From: Patescibacteria group bacterium UBA4664
GTDB taxonomy: Bacteria; Patescibacteriota; Saccharimonadia; CAILAD01; BJGX01
Reading direction: 5' to 3'
DNA length: 32,575 bases
Assembly (NCBI GenBank): GCA_943354575.1
Contig: CALRCL010000007.1
Coordinates: 1 to 32,575 of the forward strand
Of the stretch, positions 21,807 to 30,372 are shown one piece after another; within the stretch, counting starts at the first letter, position 1; each line of letters starts with the position of its first letter. The notes below the pieces were generated by a model. The model had not been told where the DNA came from. It saw only the letters and a list, made by a program, of their open reading frames with translations, and ran no database searches. Both the position numbers and the translations under genes were made by a program.

Positions 21807-22814
21807 ATGTTTAATAAACGCATCGCAATAGACTTGGGCACCGCTAACACCCGAGTTTATATACCTAAAAAAGGCCTGGTAGCCAACGAGCCATCGGTGG
21901 TTGCCATTAGTGTTGATGATAATCGGATATTGGCAATTGGCAACGACGCCAAGGAGATGCTTGGGCGCACCCCAGACACTATAGTTGCCTCCAAGCCTCT
22001 TCGTAATGGTGTGATTGCGAACTATCGAATCACCGAAGCTCTACTGAAGTATTTTTTGAACAAAATATCGGGCCATATTCGACTGACTCGACCAGAGCTA
22101 ATGATAAGCGTACCGACCGGAATTACATCCACCGAACGTAGGGCGGTAATCGATGCCGCAACGGCGGCAGGAGCCAAAAAAGTTTATATCATCAGAGCAC
22201 CCGTTGCCGCGGCGATTGGAGCCAACGTACCGATTGCCGCACCGGCCGGAAACCTGATAGTAGATATCGGCGAGGGTACGACCGAGGTTGCCATCATCTC
22301 GCTCGGTGGTATTGTAGCCGAGAGCTCAGTTCGTATCGGTGGCGGACGCATTAGCTCAGCGATTGCCGAGCATATTAGAAAACGCCATGGACTAGTGATA
22401 GGCGTTCAGACCTCGGAAGAAATCAAAAAAAAGATAGGCTCGGCTACGGCACTCGATCAGCCCAAAACAATGCAGGTTAGGGGCCGCGACGTAGTAGGTG
22501 GCTTGCCAAAAACAATCGAAGTAACTAGCACCGAGGTAACCTCAGCTATCAAAGAGCGACTCGACGAGATCCTTTTGGCCGTCAAAGCTGTTCTGGAGCA
22601 AACTCCACCAGAGCTTTCTAGCGATATCATTGACCGCGGCATGATAATTACCGGTGGTGGTGCATTGCTTCGTAATATCGACAAGCTAATGACCAAGGTT
22701 ACAGGTGTGCCCGCCTACATTGCAGAGGACCCTATGCTTTGTGTCATCAAGGGGGCTGGGACAGCAGTAGAGCACCTCGACGAATATATTAGGAGCGTAG
22801 TGACAAATAAATGA
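21807..22814 (+). CDS. mreB: MreB-like actin homologue with altered ATPase residues
   Basis: MreB forms membrane-bound filaments that guide cell-wall synthesis in rods. The 335 residues show the phosphate-1 motif (AIDLGTANTRVYI), SVPTGITSTERRAV, phosphate-2 (DIGEGTTEVAIISLGG) and the adenosine motif (IITGGGALLRN), with normal length. Two positions are unusual. The 'EEP' before AAAIGA in MreB is R130-A131-P132 here, so the glutamate implicated in ATP hydrolysis is missing. The phosphate-2 loop DIGGGTTE has Glu156 in place of the middle Gly. The fold is clearly MreB, but ATP turnover may be slow or absent. Its stop overlaps the next gene (ATGA), tying it to polysaccharide genes; mreC and mreD are not adjacent. 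Confidence 0.94.
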   Translation: MFNKRIAIDLGTANTRVYIPKKGLVANEPSVVAISVDDNRILAIGNDAKEMLGRTPDTIVASKPLRNGVIANYRITEALLKYFLNKISGHIRLTRPELMISVPTGITSTERRAVIDAATAAGAKKVYIIRAPVAAAIGANVPIAAPAGNLIVDIGEGTTEVAIISLGGIVAESSVRIGGGRISSAIAEHIRKRHGLVIGVQTSEEIKKKIGSATALDQPKTMQVRGRDVVGGLPKTIEVTSTEVTSAIKERLDEILLAVKAVLEQTPPELSSDIIDRGMIITGGGALLRNIDKLMTKVTGVPAYIAEDPMLCVIKGAGTAVEHLDEYIRSVVTNK

Positions 22815-24088
22815 GCAAGATCCGCAAAATAACAGCTGAAATATCTCAACAGCTAATCGGTATTGGCACTCTCACGATACTGCTGCTGATGCCCTTCCAT
22901 GCCTTTATGAGCATTTATATTGGCTACCTTGGAGCAAACAGGACTATTGTTCAATCCTGGAAAGAAGTTCTAATTTTGACGATGGGATTTTTATGGCTAA
23001 TCTATCAAGCCTCCAAAAAAAGCTTAGCTTTCAAGCTCGATTCCACTAACATCCTCTTCGGCTCGATTATCATATTCACATTGCTTATTACATTTTTTGT
23101 CAGGCCTAATTCGGACGCTGTGCTACTAGGGGTCAAGACAAATCTTGTTGCAATTGCACTGTATTTTATTGCCCAGACCCCACTCGCCAAACAATCAATT
23201 CTTAAAACAAAACTATTCTGGATTGTTGTGGCACCGGCTTTGGTGGTATCGCTATTGGCAATTATGCAGAGCTTCTTTATACCGCCAGATTTTTTGTCAA
23301 ATTTTGGTTATAACTCCAACACCATTAACCCCAGGCAGATTATCGATGGGTCCATCGACTTTTTGAGGTCATTTTCTACACTTGGAGGACCAAATCAGCT
23401 CGGTTCGTACTTGGTAGTACCATTGGTCTTTGTATTGGTCTATGGGATAAGGTTAAAAAAGTGGTGGCTACTGGCGTGCGGGCTACCAATTACAGCTGGT
23501 ATCGTGCTGAGCTTTTCCAGAAGTGCCTGGATCGGTGCAATAATTGGCGTATTGGTAGCGATATTTATAGCAATCGATAAAAAGTGGAGACTATATTTTG
23601 CGATCGCTTCTGGTGTTTTCATATGTCTAGTTTCGGTGCTGGTAATAACCCAAATTAATAGTAATACTGCCATAGAAAACGTCCTATTGCATGGCCGTTA
23701 TTTTGAAAATAGGATAGAGGGCTCCGACAAAGGCAGGTTAGAATCTGTAGTGGCAACCTCTGCCGAAATAATTAATAGCCCATTTGGACATGGCCTTGGT
23801 TCGGCTGGTCCGTCGAGCTTTAAGGCTGACAACCCTGTTATTCCAGAAAATTGGTACCTCCAGATAGCCTACGAAATCGGCCTAGCTGGTCTTTTGCTAT
23901 ATATACTGGCTTTTGCCAGCCTGACAAGAGACTTTGTACGCAACAAATCAGATTTGCTGGCAAGCAGCTTGCTAGCGGCTACTCTTGCCATACTGGTTAT
24001 GAACTTGTTTTTACAAACCTGGGCAGATTCGACGCTAGTACTGATGATGTTTGCCTTATACGGTATATTTAAGGCGAATAACAAATGA
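22811..24088 (+). CDS. O-antigen ligase/polymerase-like membrane protein
   Basis: This is a 425-residue polytopic protein with about ten to twelve membrane helices. The central SFSRSAWIGAIIGVLVA and the large extracellular loop with GRLESVVATSAEIINSPFGH, GLGSAGPSSF and PENWYLQIAYEIGLAGLLLY are the typical Wzy_C/WaaL-family features. Such proteins polymerise or ligate lipid-linked sugar units on the outer face of the membrane. It overlaps mreB and the following glycosyltransferase by four bases each, so the whole set is translationally coupled. Whether it is a polymerase or a ligase cannot be decided from sequence. Confidence 0.9.
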   Translation: MSKIRKITAEISQQLIGIGTLTILLLMPFHAFMSIYIGYLGANRTIVQSWKEVLILTMGFLWLIYQASKKSLAFKLDSTNILFGSIIIFTLLITFFVRPNSDAVLLGVKTNLVAIALYFIAQTPLAKQSILKTKLFWIVVAPALVVSLLAIMQSFFIPPDFLSNFGYNSNTINPRQIIDGSIDFLRSFSTLGGPNQLGSYLVVPLVFVLVYGIRLKKWWLLACGLPITAGIVLSFSRSAWIGAIIGVLVAIFIAIDKKWRLYFAIASGVFICLVSVLVITQINSNTAIENVLLHGRYFENRIEGSDKGRLESVVATSAEIINSPFGHGLGSAGPSSFKADNPVIPENWYLQIAYEIGLAGLLLYILAFASLTRDFVRNKSDLLASSLLAATLAILVMNLFLQTWADSTLVLMMFALYGIFKANNK

Positions 24089-25185
24089 AGATCGCCATAG
24101 TCCATGATTGGCTCAACCAAAAGGTTGGTGGCGGCGAAAATGTGGTATTTGAACTAGCCAAATTATATCCGCAGGCCGATATCTTTACGCTAGTTTATAA
24201 TCCAAAAAAGTTCGATCAATACCTCGCAAAAAGAACCATAGTCGAATCAAGGCTAAGATATTTTCCTAACTTCATAAAAAAGCGGCCGAAGCTACTGCTG
24301 CCATTTATTAAAAACGCTATCGGTAAATGGTCTTTTGACGAATATGATCTTGTCATTAGTACATCATCGGCATGGGCCAAAAACATCAACTTTAATAAAC
24401 CAACAAGGCATATCTGCTACTGCTTTAGCCCAGCCAGAATGCTCTGGGATAGCTGGCCTCGCTACCTGACAGATCAAAAGCTCGGACCGGTCGGTAGATT
24501 CTACATCACCAGATTGGTATCAAAGCTAAGATTATGGGACTATTACCAGGCCCAAAACGGTACGCAGTTTATTGCTATCAGCGAATATATTGCCAAGCGA
24601 ATTAAAAAATACTACCATCTCGAAAGCACAATAGTATACCCACCGGTAGAGCTGGCTAATTTTGTAGGTCTCAAAACCAAAAAAGAACCTTACTATCTGG
24701 TGCTCTCGGTTTTGGCGAAGTACAAAAATATCGAACTCGCCATTAAGGCTTTTCGTGCCTCGGGACATCAGCTGATAGTGGCCGGTGATGGACCTGATGC
24801 CGATCGCCTACGCGGCATCGCCGAAGGGGCTGACAATATCAGTTTTGTTGGTCGAGTTAGTGATAGCGACAAGGTCAATCTGCTCGCTAGTGCCAAGGGA
24901 TTCGTTTTTTGTAGCATCGAGGACTTCGGCATAACCATGGTCGAATCGATTGCTGCTGGCACAGGAGTAATAGCACTGGCTGGTGGAGGAGCAAATGAAA
25001 TCATAAAAGACGGCCAGACTGGCGTATTTTATGATTCACCCAACGAAGCCAGTCTAAACCGAGCAATCGTAAAATATGAGGCAACTATTTTGAAAGCCCC
25101 CAGCTTTAACAATAGCTATATCTTTGATAAGTTCGATAAAGACAATTTTATAAAAGCGATTAGTAGGGCAGCAGTTGGAAAATAA
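24085..25185 (+). CDS. Glycosyltransferase family 4
   Basis: This GT-B retaining glycosyltransferase (366 residues) transfers a sugar from a nucleotide donor during polysaccharide assembly on the inner face of the membrane. The N-terminal half begins MKIAIVHDWLNQKVGGGENV, with the Gly-rich acceptor loop. The C-terminal half has LAKYKNIELAIKAF and VAGDGPDADRLRGIA. The EX7E donor-binding motif is E279/E287 (EDFGITMVE), followed by GGGANEII. Length is typical. It overlaps the ligase/polymerase gene by four bases and is itself overlapped by the GT26 gene. Donor and acceptor sugars are unknown. Confidence 0.94.
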   Translation: MKIAIVHDWLNQKVGGGENVVFELAKLYPQADIFTLVYNPKKFDQYLAKRTIVESRLRYFPNFIKKRPKLLLPFIKNAIGKWSFDEYDLVISTSSAWAKNINFNKPTRHICYCFSPARMLWDSWPRYLTDQKLGPVGRFYITRLVSKLRLWDYYQAQNGTQFIAISEYIAKRIKKYYHLESTIVYPPVELANFVGLKTKKEPYYLVLSVLAKYKNIELAIKAFRASGHQLIVAGDGPDADRLRGIAEGADNISFVGRVSDSDKVNLLASAKGFVFCSIEDFGITMVESIAAGTGVIALAGGGANEIIKDGQTGVFYDSPNEASLNRAIVKYEATILKAPSFNNSYIFDKFDKDNFIKAISRAAVGK

Positions 25186-25999
25186 CAAAATACATATTTT
25201 GGGGGTTAGGATCGACCTTCTGACTATCGCTCAGATAAACCAGCTTATTATTGAGCAAGCCAGCAAGCCATATCACCACCCAATGATAGTTTTTAAGCCC
25301 TACGTCGAATTTTTGTCGCTGGCATCGCGCAACAATAATATCAAGGATCTCATTAATAGCTCCGATATTAATGTCGCCGACTCTACCGCAGTGGCTTGGG
25401 CGGCCAGCTACCTATATGGGCGGCCAGCTACGCGCTGGGGTCTAATCTCGCTTTTTAGTAGCCTGGCATTTAGGTTGCAATCAAAAGGCTGGCTGACCCA
25501 AATTGTACCAGAGCAAATGTCTGGGGTTGACCAAACCAAGCCTCTACTTGGGCGGGCCAATCAGCTCAAACTTAAAGTTGGCATAGTTGGTGGCCCAAAA
25601 GACACCACTGCACTCAGCCACTCCCTCGAAGATAGGTATAAGGATATCCAGCTCCAATGCTGGTCTGGTTTTTTTGATACAGCCGACGAAGCTGAACTCG
25701 TCAATCGAATCGCCGATAGCCAGCTAGATATTTTATTTTGTGCAATGGGCTTTCCGAGGCAAGAAAAATTTATTATCAAGCATAAGGATGCCCTTAAGTC
25801 CAAAGTTATTATTGGGGAGGGCGGTAGCTTTGATTACGACCAGCTCGGTGGAGCTATTAAAAGATCTCCAGCCCTTCTAAGAAAGCTGCATTTAGAGTGG
25901 TTCTGGCGTCTAGCCCTGCAGCCGAAGCGACTGCGACGTCAGTTTGCCATACCAAGTTTCATCAAAAAGGTCTATTCAGAGAAAAAACGTATAAAATAA
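25175..25999 (+). CDS. WecG/TagA/CpsF family glycosyltransferase (GT26)
   Basis: This 274-residue enzyme is a GT26 N-acetylmannosamine/mannosaminuronate-type transferase acting on membrane lipid-linked sugars. Typical features are LGVRIDLLT at the N-terminus, a candidate catalytic Asp at D69 (NVADSTAVAWAA), ILFCAMGFPRQEKFI and GGSFDYDQLGGAIKRSPALL, then LHLEWFWRLALQPKRLRRQ. The basic C-terminus (KKVYSEKKRIK) fits membrane association. The best start is TTG 25175, which overlaps the GT4 gene by 11 bases; no ATG gives a full N-terminus. In Gram-positives this family starts wall teichoic-acid linkage; in others it makes enterobacterial common antigen. The product here is not known. Confidence 0.93.
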   Translation: MENNKIHILGVRIDLLTIAQINQLIIEQASKPYHHPMIVFKPYVEFLSLASRNNNIKDLINSSDINVADSTAVAWAASYLYGRPATRWGLISLFSSLAFRLQSKGWLTQIVPEQMSGVDQTKPLLGRANQLKLKVGIVGGPKDTTALSHSLEDRYKDIQLQCWSGFFDTADEAELVNRIADSQLDILFCAMGFPRQEKFIIKHKDALKSKVIIGEGGSFDYDQLGGAIKRSPALLRKLHLEWFWRLALQPKRLRRQFAIPSFIKKVYSEKKRIK

Positions 26000-26023
26000 C
26001 TTTACGCTTATGTTCAAATAACC

Positions 26024-26029
26024 TATAAT
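26024..26029 (+). promoter_or_regulatory. -10 box of the zinc-ribbon gene
   Basis: A perfect TATAAT lies 22 bases before ATG 26052. The predicted +1 near 26036 gives a 16-base leader without an SD. An ATG at 26028 overlaps the -10 itself and so cannot be the start of a transcript from it. Confidence 0.55.
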
Positions 26030-26051
26030 GGTTATATCTAAAAGTATATTT

Positions 26052-27521
26052 ATGATTGAACTTAGCAAATGCCCCCAATGCGCCCCAGACGACCGAGTAG
26101 TAATAGCTGGGAAAGAGTTTTGTATGCGTTGTGGCACACCAGCCGAAGACAACGCCATGATGGCATCAGCAACTGCTGCCACTACAGCCAATGCTCAAAC
26201 GAGCAGCCCGCAGTCGCCAGCAGTTGCTAAATTCAATACTGCACCACCTACGATTGTACCAATCCAACAGCCTGCGACTCCAATTGTAGTTGATAATTCT
26301 GCAGTTCCGCCCGCTCCTACCACTCCACCCCTTACTACTATTCCTCCAGTTCCTCCTGTTACAACTCCAACTGCTATTGCAGACACCCCGCTACAAGTAA
26401 ACGATGCCGCGGCGCAGCTAGATAGCCAGATACCTGGACTCAACACACTACCACCGTCACCGTCTGAATCTACCGCACCGATTACCGCAGCCGCTGTGCC
26501 CGACACAACAAGCCCCACACAAGTCGAAGCCTTGGCGCTACCTCAACAGCTACCGCAACCAATGCCTCAAGCTCAAAGCCAGGCTAGCACAGCTCCTGAG
26601 TTTAGCGCGATGGCGCCTCCTAGCAACCAGCAGCTCAATGCCGCAGATATCTATCAGTCAACTAGCCCTGCCGCAGTAGAGCCACTTTCCGCCACACTGC
26701 AGCCAGCCTTAGATCAGTCAGCAAGTAGTAATTTACCCCCCAGCACACTGACTCAAGATCCAATCCAGCTCAGTAATCAGGGCGGAGTACTGAGTGATGC
26801 CCAGTTCGATGAACTCCAAAACTCACTTGCACCAGCCCCGTTACCAGTAGATAGCTTGGCAGCTGCCAGCAGTCCTGTCCCAGTAGTGTCACCTGCACCT
26901 GTAGAGGCAACCATTCCGCAGCCAGTTGCTGCCCCACAACAGTCTAGAGATATTTATTCAAGTCCTATAGCGCCTAGTAATTTGGCTATCAATGCTTCTG
27001 CTGTCGAACAGGTATCGGCTAACCCCGCGGAGCAGTCAAATAAAACATCTTCTATCAAAAAAGTACTAAAGCCAGCGGGCGTTGCAGTTAGCATCGTGAC
27101 ATTATTTATGGTTGGTGCGTATATATGGAAGGTCAACTATCCAAACCTAGCTTTCAAAATAGCCAGTGCAAAATCTGGAATTGTAGCCACAGTACCAGGC
27201 TACATGCCAAGCGGTTTTGATTTGAACGGCGAAATACAAACTAACCCCGGCTCTATTAGCTATAGCTTACTAAGTACACAGGGCAATAAAAGTATTTTAA
27301 TAACTCAGTCCAAGACCGACTGGGATAGCCAAACTCTCGCCGAAAATTACGTAGCACCGAAGGCAGAGAATTACCTATCGCTGCAGGCTCAAGGACTAAC
27401 AATATACATACTCGGTAAAAATCAAGCTACATGGGTCAATCGCGGAACATGGTACAAAATCGAAAGCTCCGACCAGTCTCTCGACCAAGATCAGATTATC
27501 AGAATGGCTACTAGCCTGTGA
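26052..27521 (+). CDS. Zinc-ribbon protein with disordered linker, one membrane helix and an external DUF4367-like domain
   Basis: The 489 residues divide into four parts. An N-terminal zinc ribbon has C7, C10, C24 and C27 (CPQC...CMRC). A long Pro/Ala/Gln/Ser-rich linker (about 40-330) is probably disordered. One membrane helix (about 342-359) follows. The C-terminal domain of about 130 residues (VPGYMPSGFDLNGEIQ, TWVNRGTWYKIES) resembles the DUF4367 or anti-sigma-factor-type external domains. With a cytoplasmic zinc ribbon and an external domain it looks like a sensor or scaffold spanning the membrane (inference). I reject ATG 26028 as start because it lies inside the -10 box. The next gene overlaps its stop by four bases. 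Confidence 0.8.
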   Translation: MIELSKCPQCAPDDRVVIAGKEFCMRCGTPAEDNAMMASATAATTANAQTSSPQSPAVAKFNTAPPTIVPIQQPATPIVVDNSAVPPAPTTPPLTTIPPVPPVTTPTAIADTPLQVNDAAAQLDSQIPGLNTLPPSPSESTAPITAAAVPDTTSPTQVEALALPQQLPQPMPQAQSQASTAPEFSAMAPPSNQQLNAADIYQSTSPAAVEPLSATLQPALDQSASSNLPPSTLTQDPIQLSNQGGVLSDAQFDELQNSLAPAPLPVDSLAAASSPVPVVSPAPVEATIPQPVAAPQQSRDIYSSPIAPSNLAINASAVEQVSANPAEQSNKTSSIKKVLKPAGVAVSIVTLFMVGAYIWKVNYPNLAFKIASAKSGIVATVPGYMPSGFDLNGEIQTNPGSISYSLLSTQGNKSILITQSKTDWDSQTLAENYVAPKAENYLSLQAQGLTIYILGKNQATWVNRGTWYKIESSDQSLDQDQIIRMATSL

Positions 27522-27859
27522 GCGACAAAGCCTGGGAAGATCTAATAGACCTGATCGATAGTAAGTACACACTGGATACAACCGAAAAAAAACAAGAACC
27601 ACTAGAAGACAATCATAAGCTGAGCCAAACAATCGAAGCTATTGGTTTCGAAAAAGACAATATCAAGTTTAAGATCGAACGCATTACAGGTCCAAGAATC
27701 ATCGATAAAAAAACGTTCTATTCAGGCCAGGGTAGCTCTAATAGAGTTCAATATATATACGACCCTGAGGAAACTTCTTCAAAGGTTGTTTGCTACAAGC
27801 AGCTTCCCGATGGGCATTTTAACGAGATATCACCTGAAGACCTAATGATGTCATCTTAA
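27518..27859 (+). CDS. Small hypothetical protein coupled to the zinc-ribbon gene
   Basis: This 113-residue acidic, soluble protein starts at GTG 27518 overlapping the stop of the previous gene (GTGA), so it is probably made by coupled translation. Its first half is charged and helical (KAWEDLIDLIDSKYTL). The second half is beta-rich (KFKIERITGPRIIDKKTFYSG, NRVQYIYDPEETSSKVV). I do not recognise a family. Coupling suggests a partner of the zinc-ribbon membrane protein. gltX follows 19 bases later with its own promoter. Confidence 0.65.
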   Translation: MSDKAWEDLIDLIDSKYTLDTTEKKQEPLEDNHKLSQTIEAIGFEKDNIKFKIERITGPRIIDKKTFYSGQGSSNRVQYIYDPEETSSKVVCYKQLPDGHFNEISPEDLMMSS

Positions 27860-27862
27860 TTC

Positions 27863-27871
27863 TGGTATAAT
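27863..27871 (+). promoter_or_regulatory. Extended -10 of gltX, predicted leaderless
   Basis: TGGTATAAT is a perfect extended -10; +1 is predicted at 27878, one base before the ATG at 27879. No SD. It lies at the very end of the previous gene. Confidence 0.7.
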
Positions 27872-27878
27872 ATGGGCT

Positions 27879-29300
27879 ATGAATAAACCCATTAGAGTGC
27901 GATTTGCCCCAAGTCCGACAGGTTTCTTGCATGTCGGTGGGGTGCGAACAGCGCTATTTAACTATCTTTTTGCCAAAGCCAATGGCGGCAAATTTATACT
28001 GCGTCTCGAGGACACCGATAGAGAGCGGTTCGTAGAAGAAGGCGTTATGCAGATTATTGAATCGCTCGACTGGCTGGGTCTACGCCCCGACGAAGGTGTC
28101 TGGCTTGAGGAGCTGGAAGGTGAGCACGGCCCCTACGTGCAGTCTAAACGGCTCAACCATTATAGTAGCTACGCCAATGATATGATCAAATCTGGCCAGG
28201 CCTACTACTCCCGAACCTCGCCCGAGCAGCTCGAAGCCTTAAAAGCCGAGGCAGTGCTTGCTAAGCGGCCTTTTGTTTATAACTATGCGATGGAGCCAGA
28301 TTTCGGTAGCGATAGCGACACTAAGGGGCTACCCATTCGACTCAAGGTGCCAGAGGGTAGCACTAACTGGACAGATGAAGTCAGGGGAAGTTTCGATACC
28401 AAAAATGTGCTTATCGACGATTTTATTATCATTAAGGCTGATGGCTACCCTACCTACAACTTTGCCAATGTCATCGACGATCATCTGATGAATATATCGC
28501 ACGTTATTCGTGGCGACGAGTTTATTAGTAGTACCGCCAAGCACGCCTTGCTTTATGACATGCTAGGGCTTAGTAGACCCGCCTGGGTGCATTTGCCACC
28601 AATTCTTGGGCCAGACGGAACCAAAAAACTCAGCAAGCGCGATGGCGATGTCAATGTACTCGATTACAAGGCTAAGGGCTACCTGCCCGAAGCCCTACTC
28701 AACTTTCTCTCACAACTTGGCTGGAACGATGGCACTACTCAGGAAATTTTCTCACCTGAGGAGCTGATTGCAAAGTTTAGTATCGAGCGCATCCAAAAAA
28801 GTCCGGCTGTTTTTGATGCCCAAAGGCTAGACTGGATGAACGGCGAATATCTCCGCAATAAACTAACCGAAGAAGAATTTATAGAGCACATCAAGCCATA
28901 TATTCCAGCAGGCTGGCTAGAAGACCCAGATTATTTCAAGAGCGTCTTGAGACTCGATCGCGACCGCATCAAGAGGCTCGATGAGGCAAAATACATTATG
29001 GAGATATTTTTTGAAACGCCTATAATCGATAAGCAATTGCTGCACAAAAAAGACGACGCTAGTACAGTTGCGGGTTGGATTGCAAAAACAATTGCAGCCC
29101 TTGAGGGCAACCAGTTTACCCACGATAGTATCGAGGCAACCCTGCGCGAGATAGCAGCCGAGATGAAAGTTGGGGCTGGCCAATACTTTTATGTTCTGCG
29201 GGTAGCACTTACCGGCCGTACTGAAGCACCCGGGCTATTTGATATATTTAGCACTCTAGGCCGTGATGAGTCGCTAAAAAGACTCAAGGCAGTTATTTAG
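27879..29300 (+). CDS. gltX: Glutamyl-tRNA synthetase
   Basis: GltX (473 residues) charges tRNA-Glu with glutamate. The class I signatures are HVGG at 18-21 (SPTGFLHVGGVRTALFNYLF) and KLSKR at 250-254. RLEDTDRERFVEE and VIRGDEFISSTAKHALLYDMLG are typical, and the C-terminal helical anticodon-binding region is complete. Bacteria without glutaminyl-tRNA synthetase use a non-discriminating enzyme with GatCAB; whether that holds here cannot be seen in this window. The gene ends three bases from the convergent nrdB stop, with no terminator between them. Confidence 0.97.
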   Translation: MNKPIRVRFAPSPTGFLHVGGVRTALFNYLFAKANGGKFILRLEDTDRERFVEEGVMQIIESLDWLGLRPDEGVWLEELEGEHGPYVQSKRLNHYSSYANDMIKSGQAYYSRTSPEQLEALKAEAVLAKRPFVYNYAMEPDFGSDSDTKGLPIRLKVPEGSTNWTDEVRGSFDTKNVLIDDFIIIKADGYPTYNFANVIDDHLMNISHVIRGDEFISSTAKHALLYDMLGLSRPAWVHLPPILGPDGTKKLSKRDGDVNVLDYKAKGYLPEALLNFLSQLGWNDGTTQEIFSPEELIAKFSIERIQKSPAVFDAQRLDWMNGEYLRNKLTEEEFIEHIKPYIPAGWLEDPDYFKSVLRLDRDRIKRLDEAKYIMEIFFETPIIDKQLLHKKDDASTVAGWIAKTIAALEGNQFTHDSIEATLREIAAEMKVGAGQYFYVLRVALTGRTEAPGLFDIFSTLGRDESLKRLKAVI

Positions 29301-29303
29301 CAA

Positions 29304-30338
29304 CTATTCCCAGTCTAGGGTACCGCCAGTTTGATACTCAGTAACTCTAGTTTCAAAAAAGTTTTTTTCCTTCGATAGATCGGCAGCTTCGCTCATCCAT
29401 GGAAAAGGATTTTTGGTGTGGTATTGCTTTGGCAACGCAACAGCAGACAGGCGCCTATCGGCAACGTGTTCAATGTACTGCTTAAAGCCGTCGGCGTTCA
29501 TTCCAAATATTCCATTCGGAAAAACATTCTGAGCGTATTTATATTCAAGCTCAGTAGCTTGCTTTACCAAATCAACCATTCTGGTCTGAAAATCTTCAGT
29601 CCATAGTTCAGGCTGTTCTTCTTTGATAGTGTTTATCATATTGATACCAAAATTCAGATGCTGCGATTCGTCACGCATAATGTATTGAATCTGCTCGGCA
29701 CTACCTACAAGCTTATTTTGGCGCTGAAAGCCAAAAATCACAGCAAAACTAGAGTAAAAAAAGATGCCTTCTAGAATTAGCGAAAAGATACAGAGGTTTT
29801 CTAAAAACTTCTGATCGCTTTCGAATGTTCCGGTGTGGAAGCTATCATCAAAAATACCTTCATTAAAAGTCAGAATAAACTTAGCCTTGCTAAAGTGCGA
29901 AGACTTCTCGCGGTACATGTTGAATATCTTTCCGCCGTCCAGGCCAAGGCTCTCGACGATGTATTGGTAGGCGTGAGTATGAATCGCCTCCTCGTAGGAT
30001 TGGCGCAGCAGGTACATTCGGCACTCCGGGCTGGTGACGTGCTTATAAAGGGCCAGTACGAGGTTATTGGCTGCTATTGAGTCGGCAGTAGTAAAAAAGC
30101 CCAAAGCAGTCTCAAAAGCCTGGCGTTCGTCGGCGGTTAGTTGGTCGGACTTCCAGAGCTCAATATCGTCTTGCATGGCAATCTCGGTAGGGAGCCAGTG
30201 GTTAGCATTGCCGGCCAAATAAGCATCCCAGGCAAAATTATGCTTCATTGGGTGCAATTGTATGACATCGGCATCCTCACCGTTAATGATTCGGCGCTTA
30301 TTGATATCGGGTCTGGTTTCGGACATTTTTAGTGACAC
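29304..30338 (-). CDS. nrdB: Ribonucleotide reductase class I small subunit (radical-generating)
   Basis: NrdB (344 residues) houses the dimetal centre and tyrosyl radical that starts ribonucleotide reduction in NrdA. All six metal ligands can be matched: Asp (TADSIAANN), Glu and His (EEAIHTHAY), Glu (ILEGIFFYSSF), and Glu and His (RDESQHLNFG). The radical Tyr position is Tyr (EAIHTHAY), not Phe, so it looks like a tyrosyl-radical enzyme and not the Chlamydia-type Phe form. I chose GTG 30338 because AAAAGGAG lies seven bases upstream; the ATG at 30326 would be 19 bases away. It follows nrdA by 73 bases on the same strand and converges on gltX. Confidence 0.96.
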   Translation of the reverse strand: MSLKMSETRPDINKRRIINGEDADVIQLHPMKHNFAWDAYLAGNANHWLPTEIAMQDDIELWKSDQLTADERQAFETALGFFTTADSIAANNLVLALYKHVTSPECRMYLLRQSYEEAIHTHAYQYIVESLGLDGGKIFNMYREKSSHFSKAKFILTFNEGIFDDSFHTGTFESDQKFLENLCIFSLILEGIFFYSSFAVIFGFQRQNKLVGSAEQIQYIMRDESQHLNFGINMINTIKEEQPELWTEDFQTRMVDLVKQATELEYKYAQNVFPNGIFGMNADGFKQYIEHVADRRLSAVALPKQYHTKNPFPWMSEAADLSKEKNFFETRVTEYQTGGTLDWE

Positions 30339-30372
30339 TATAATACTCCTTTTGTTTTAATTATTTTCTGAA

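Noticed and set aside
26028-26051. ATG 26028 as start of the zinc-ribbon gene
   Set aside because: The ATG overlaps the TATAAT -10 box, so a transcript from it would not contain this codon.
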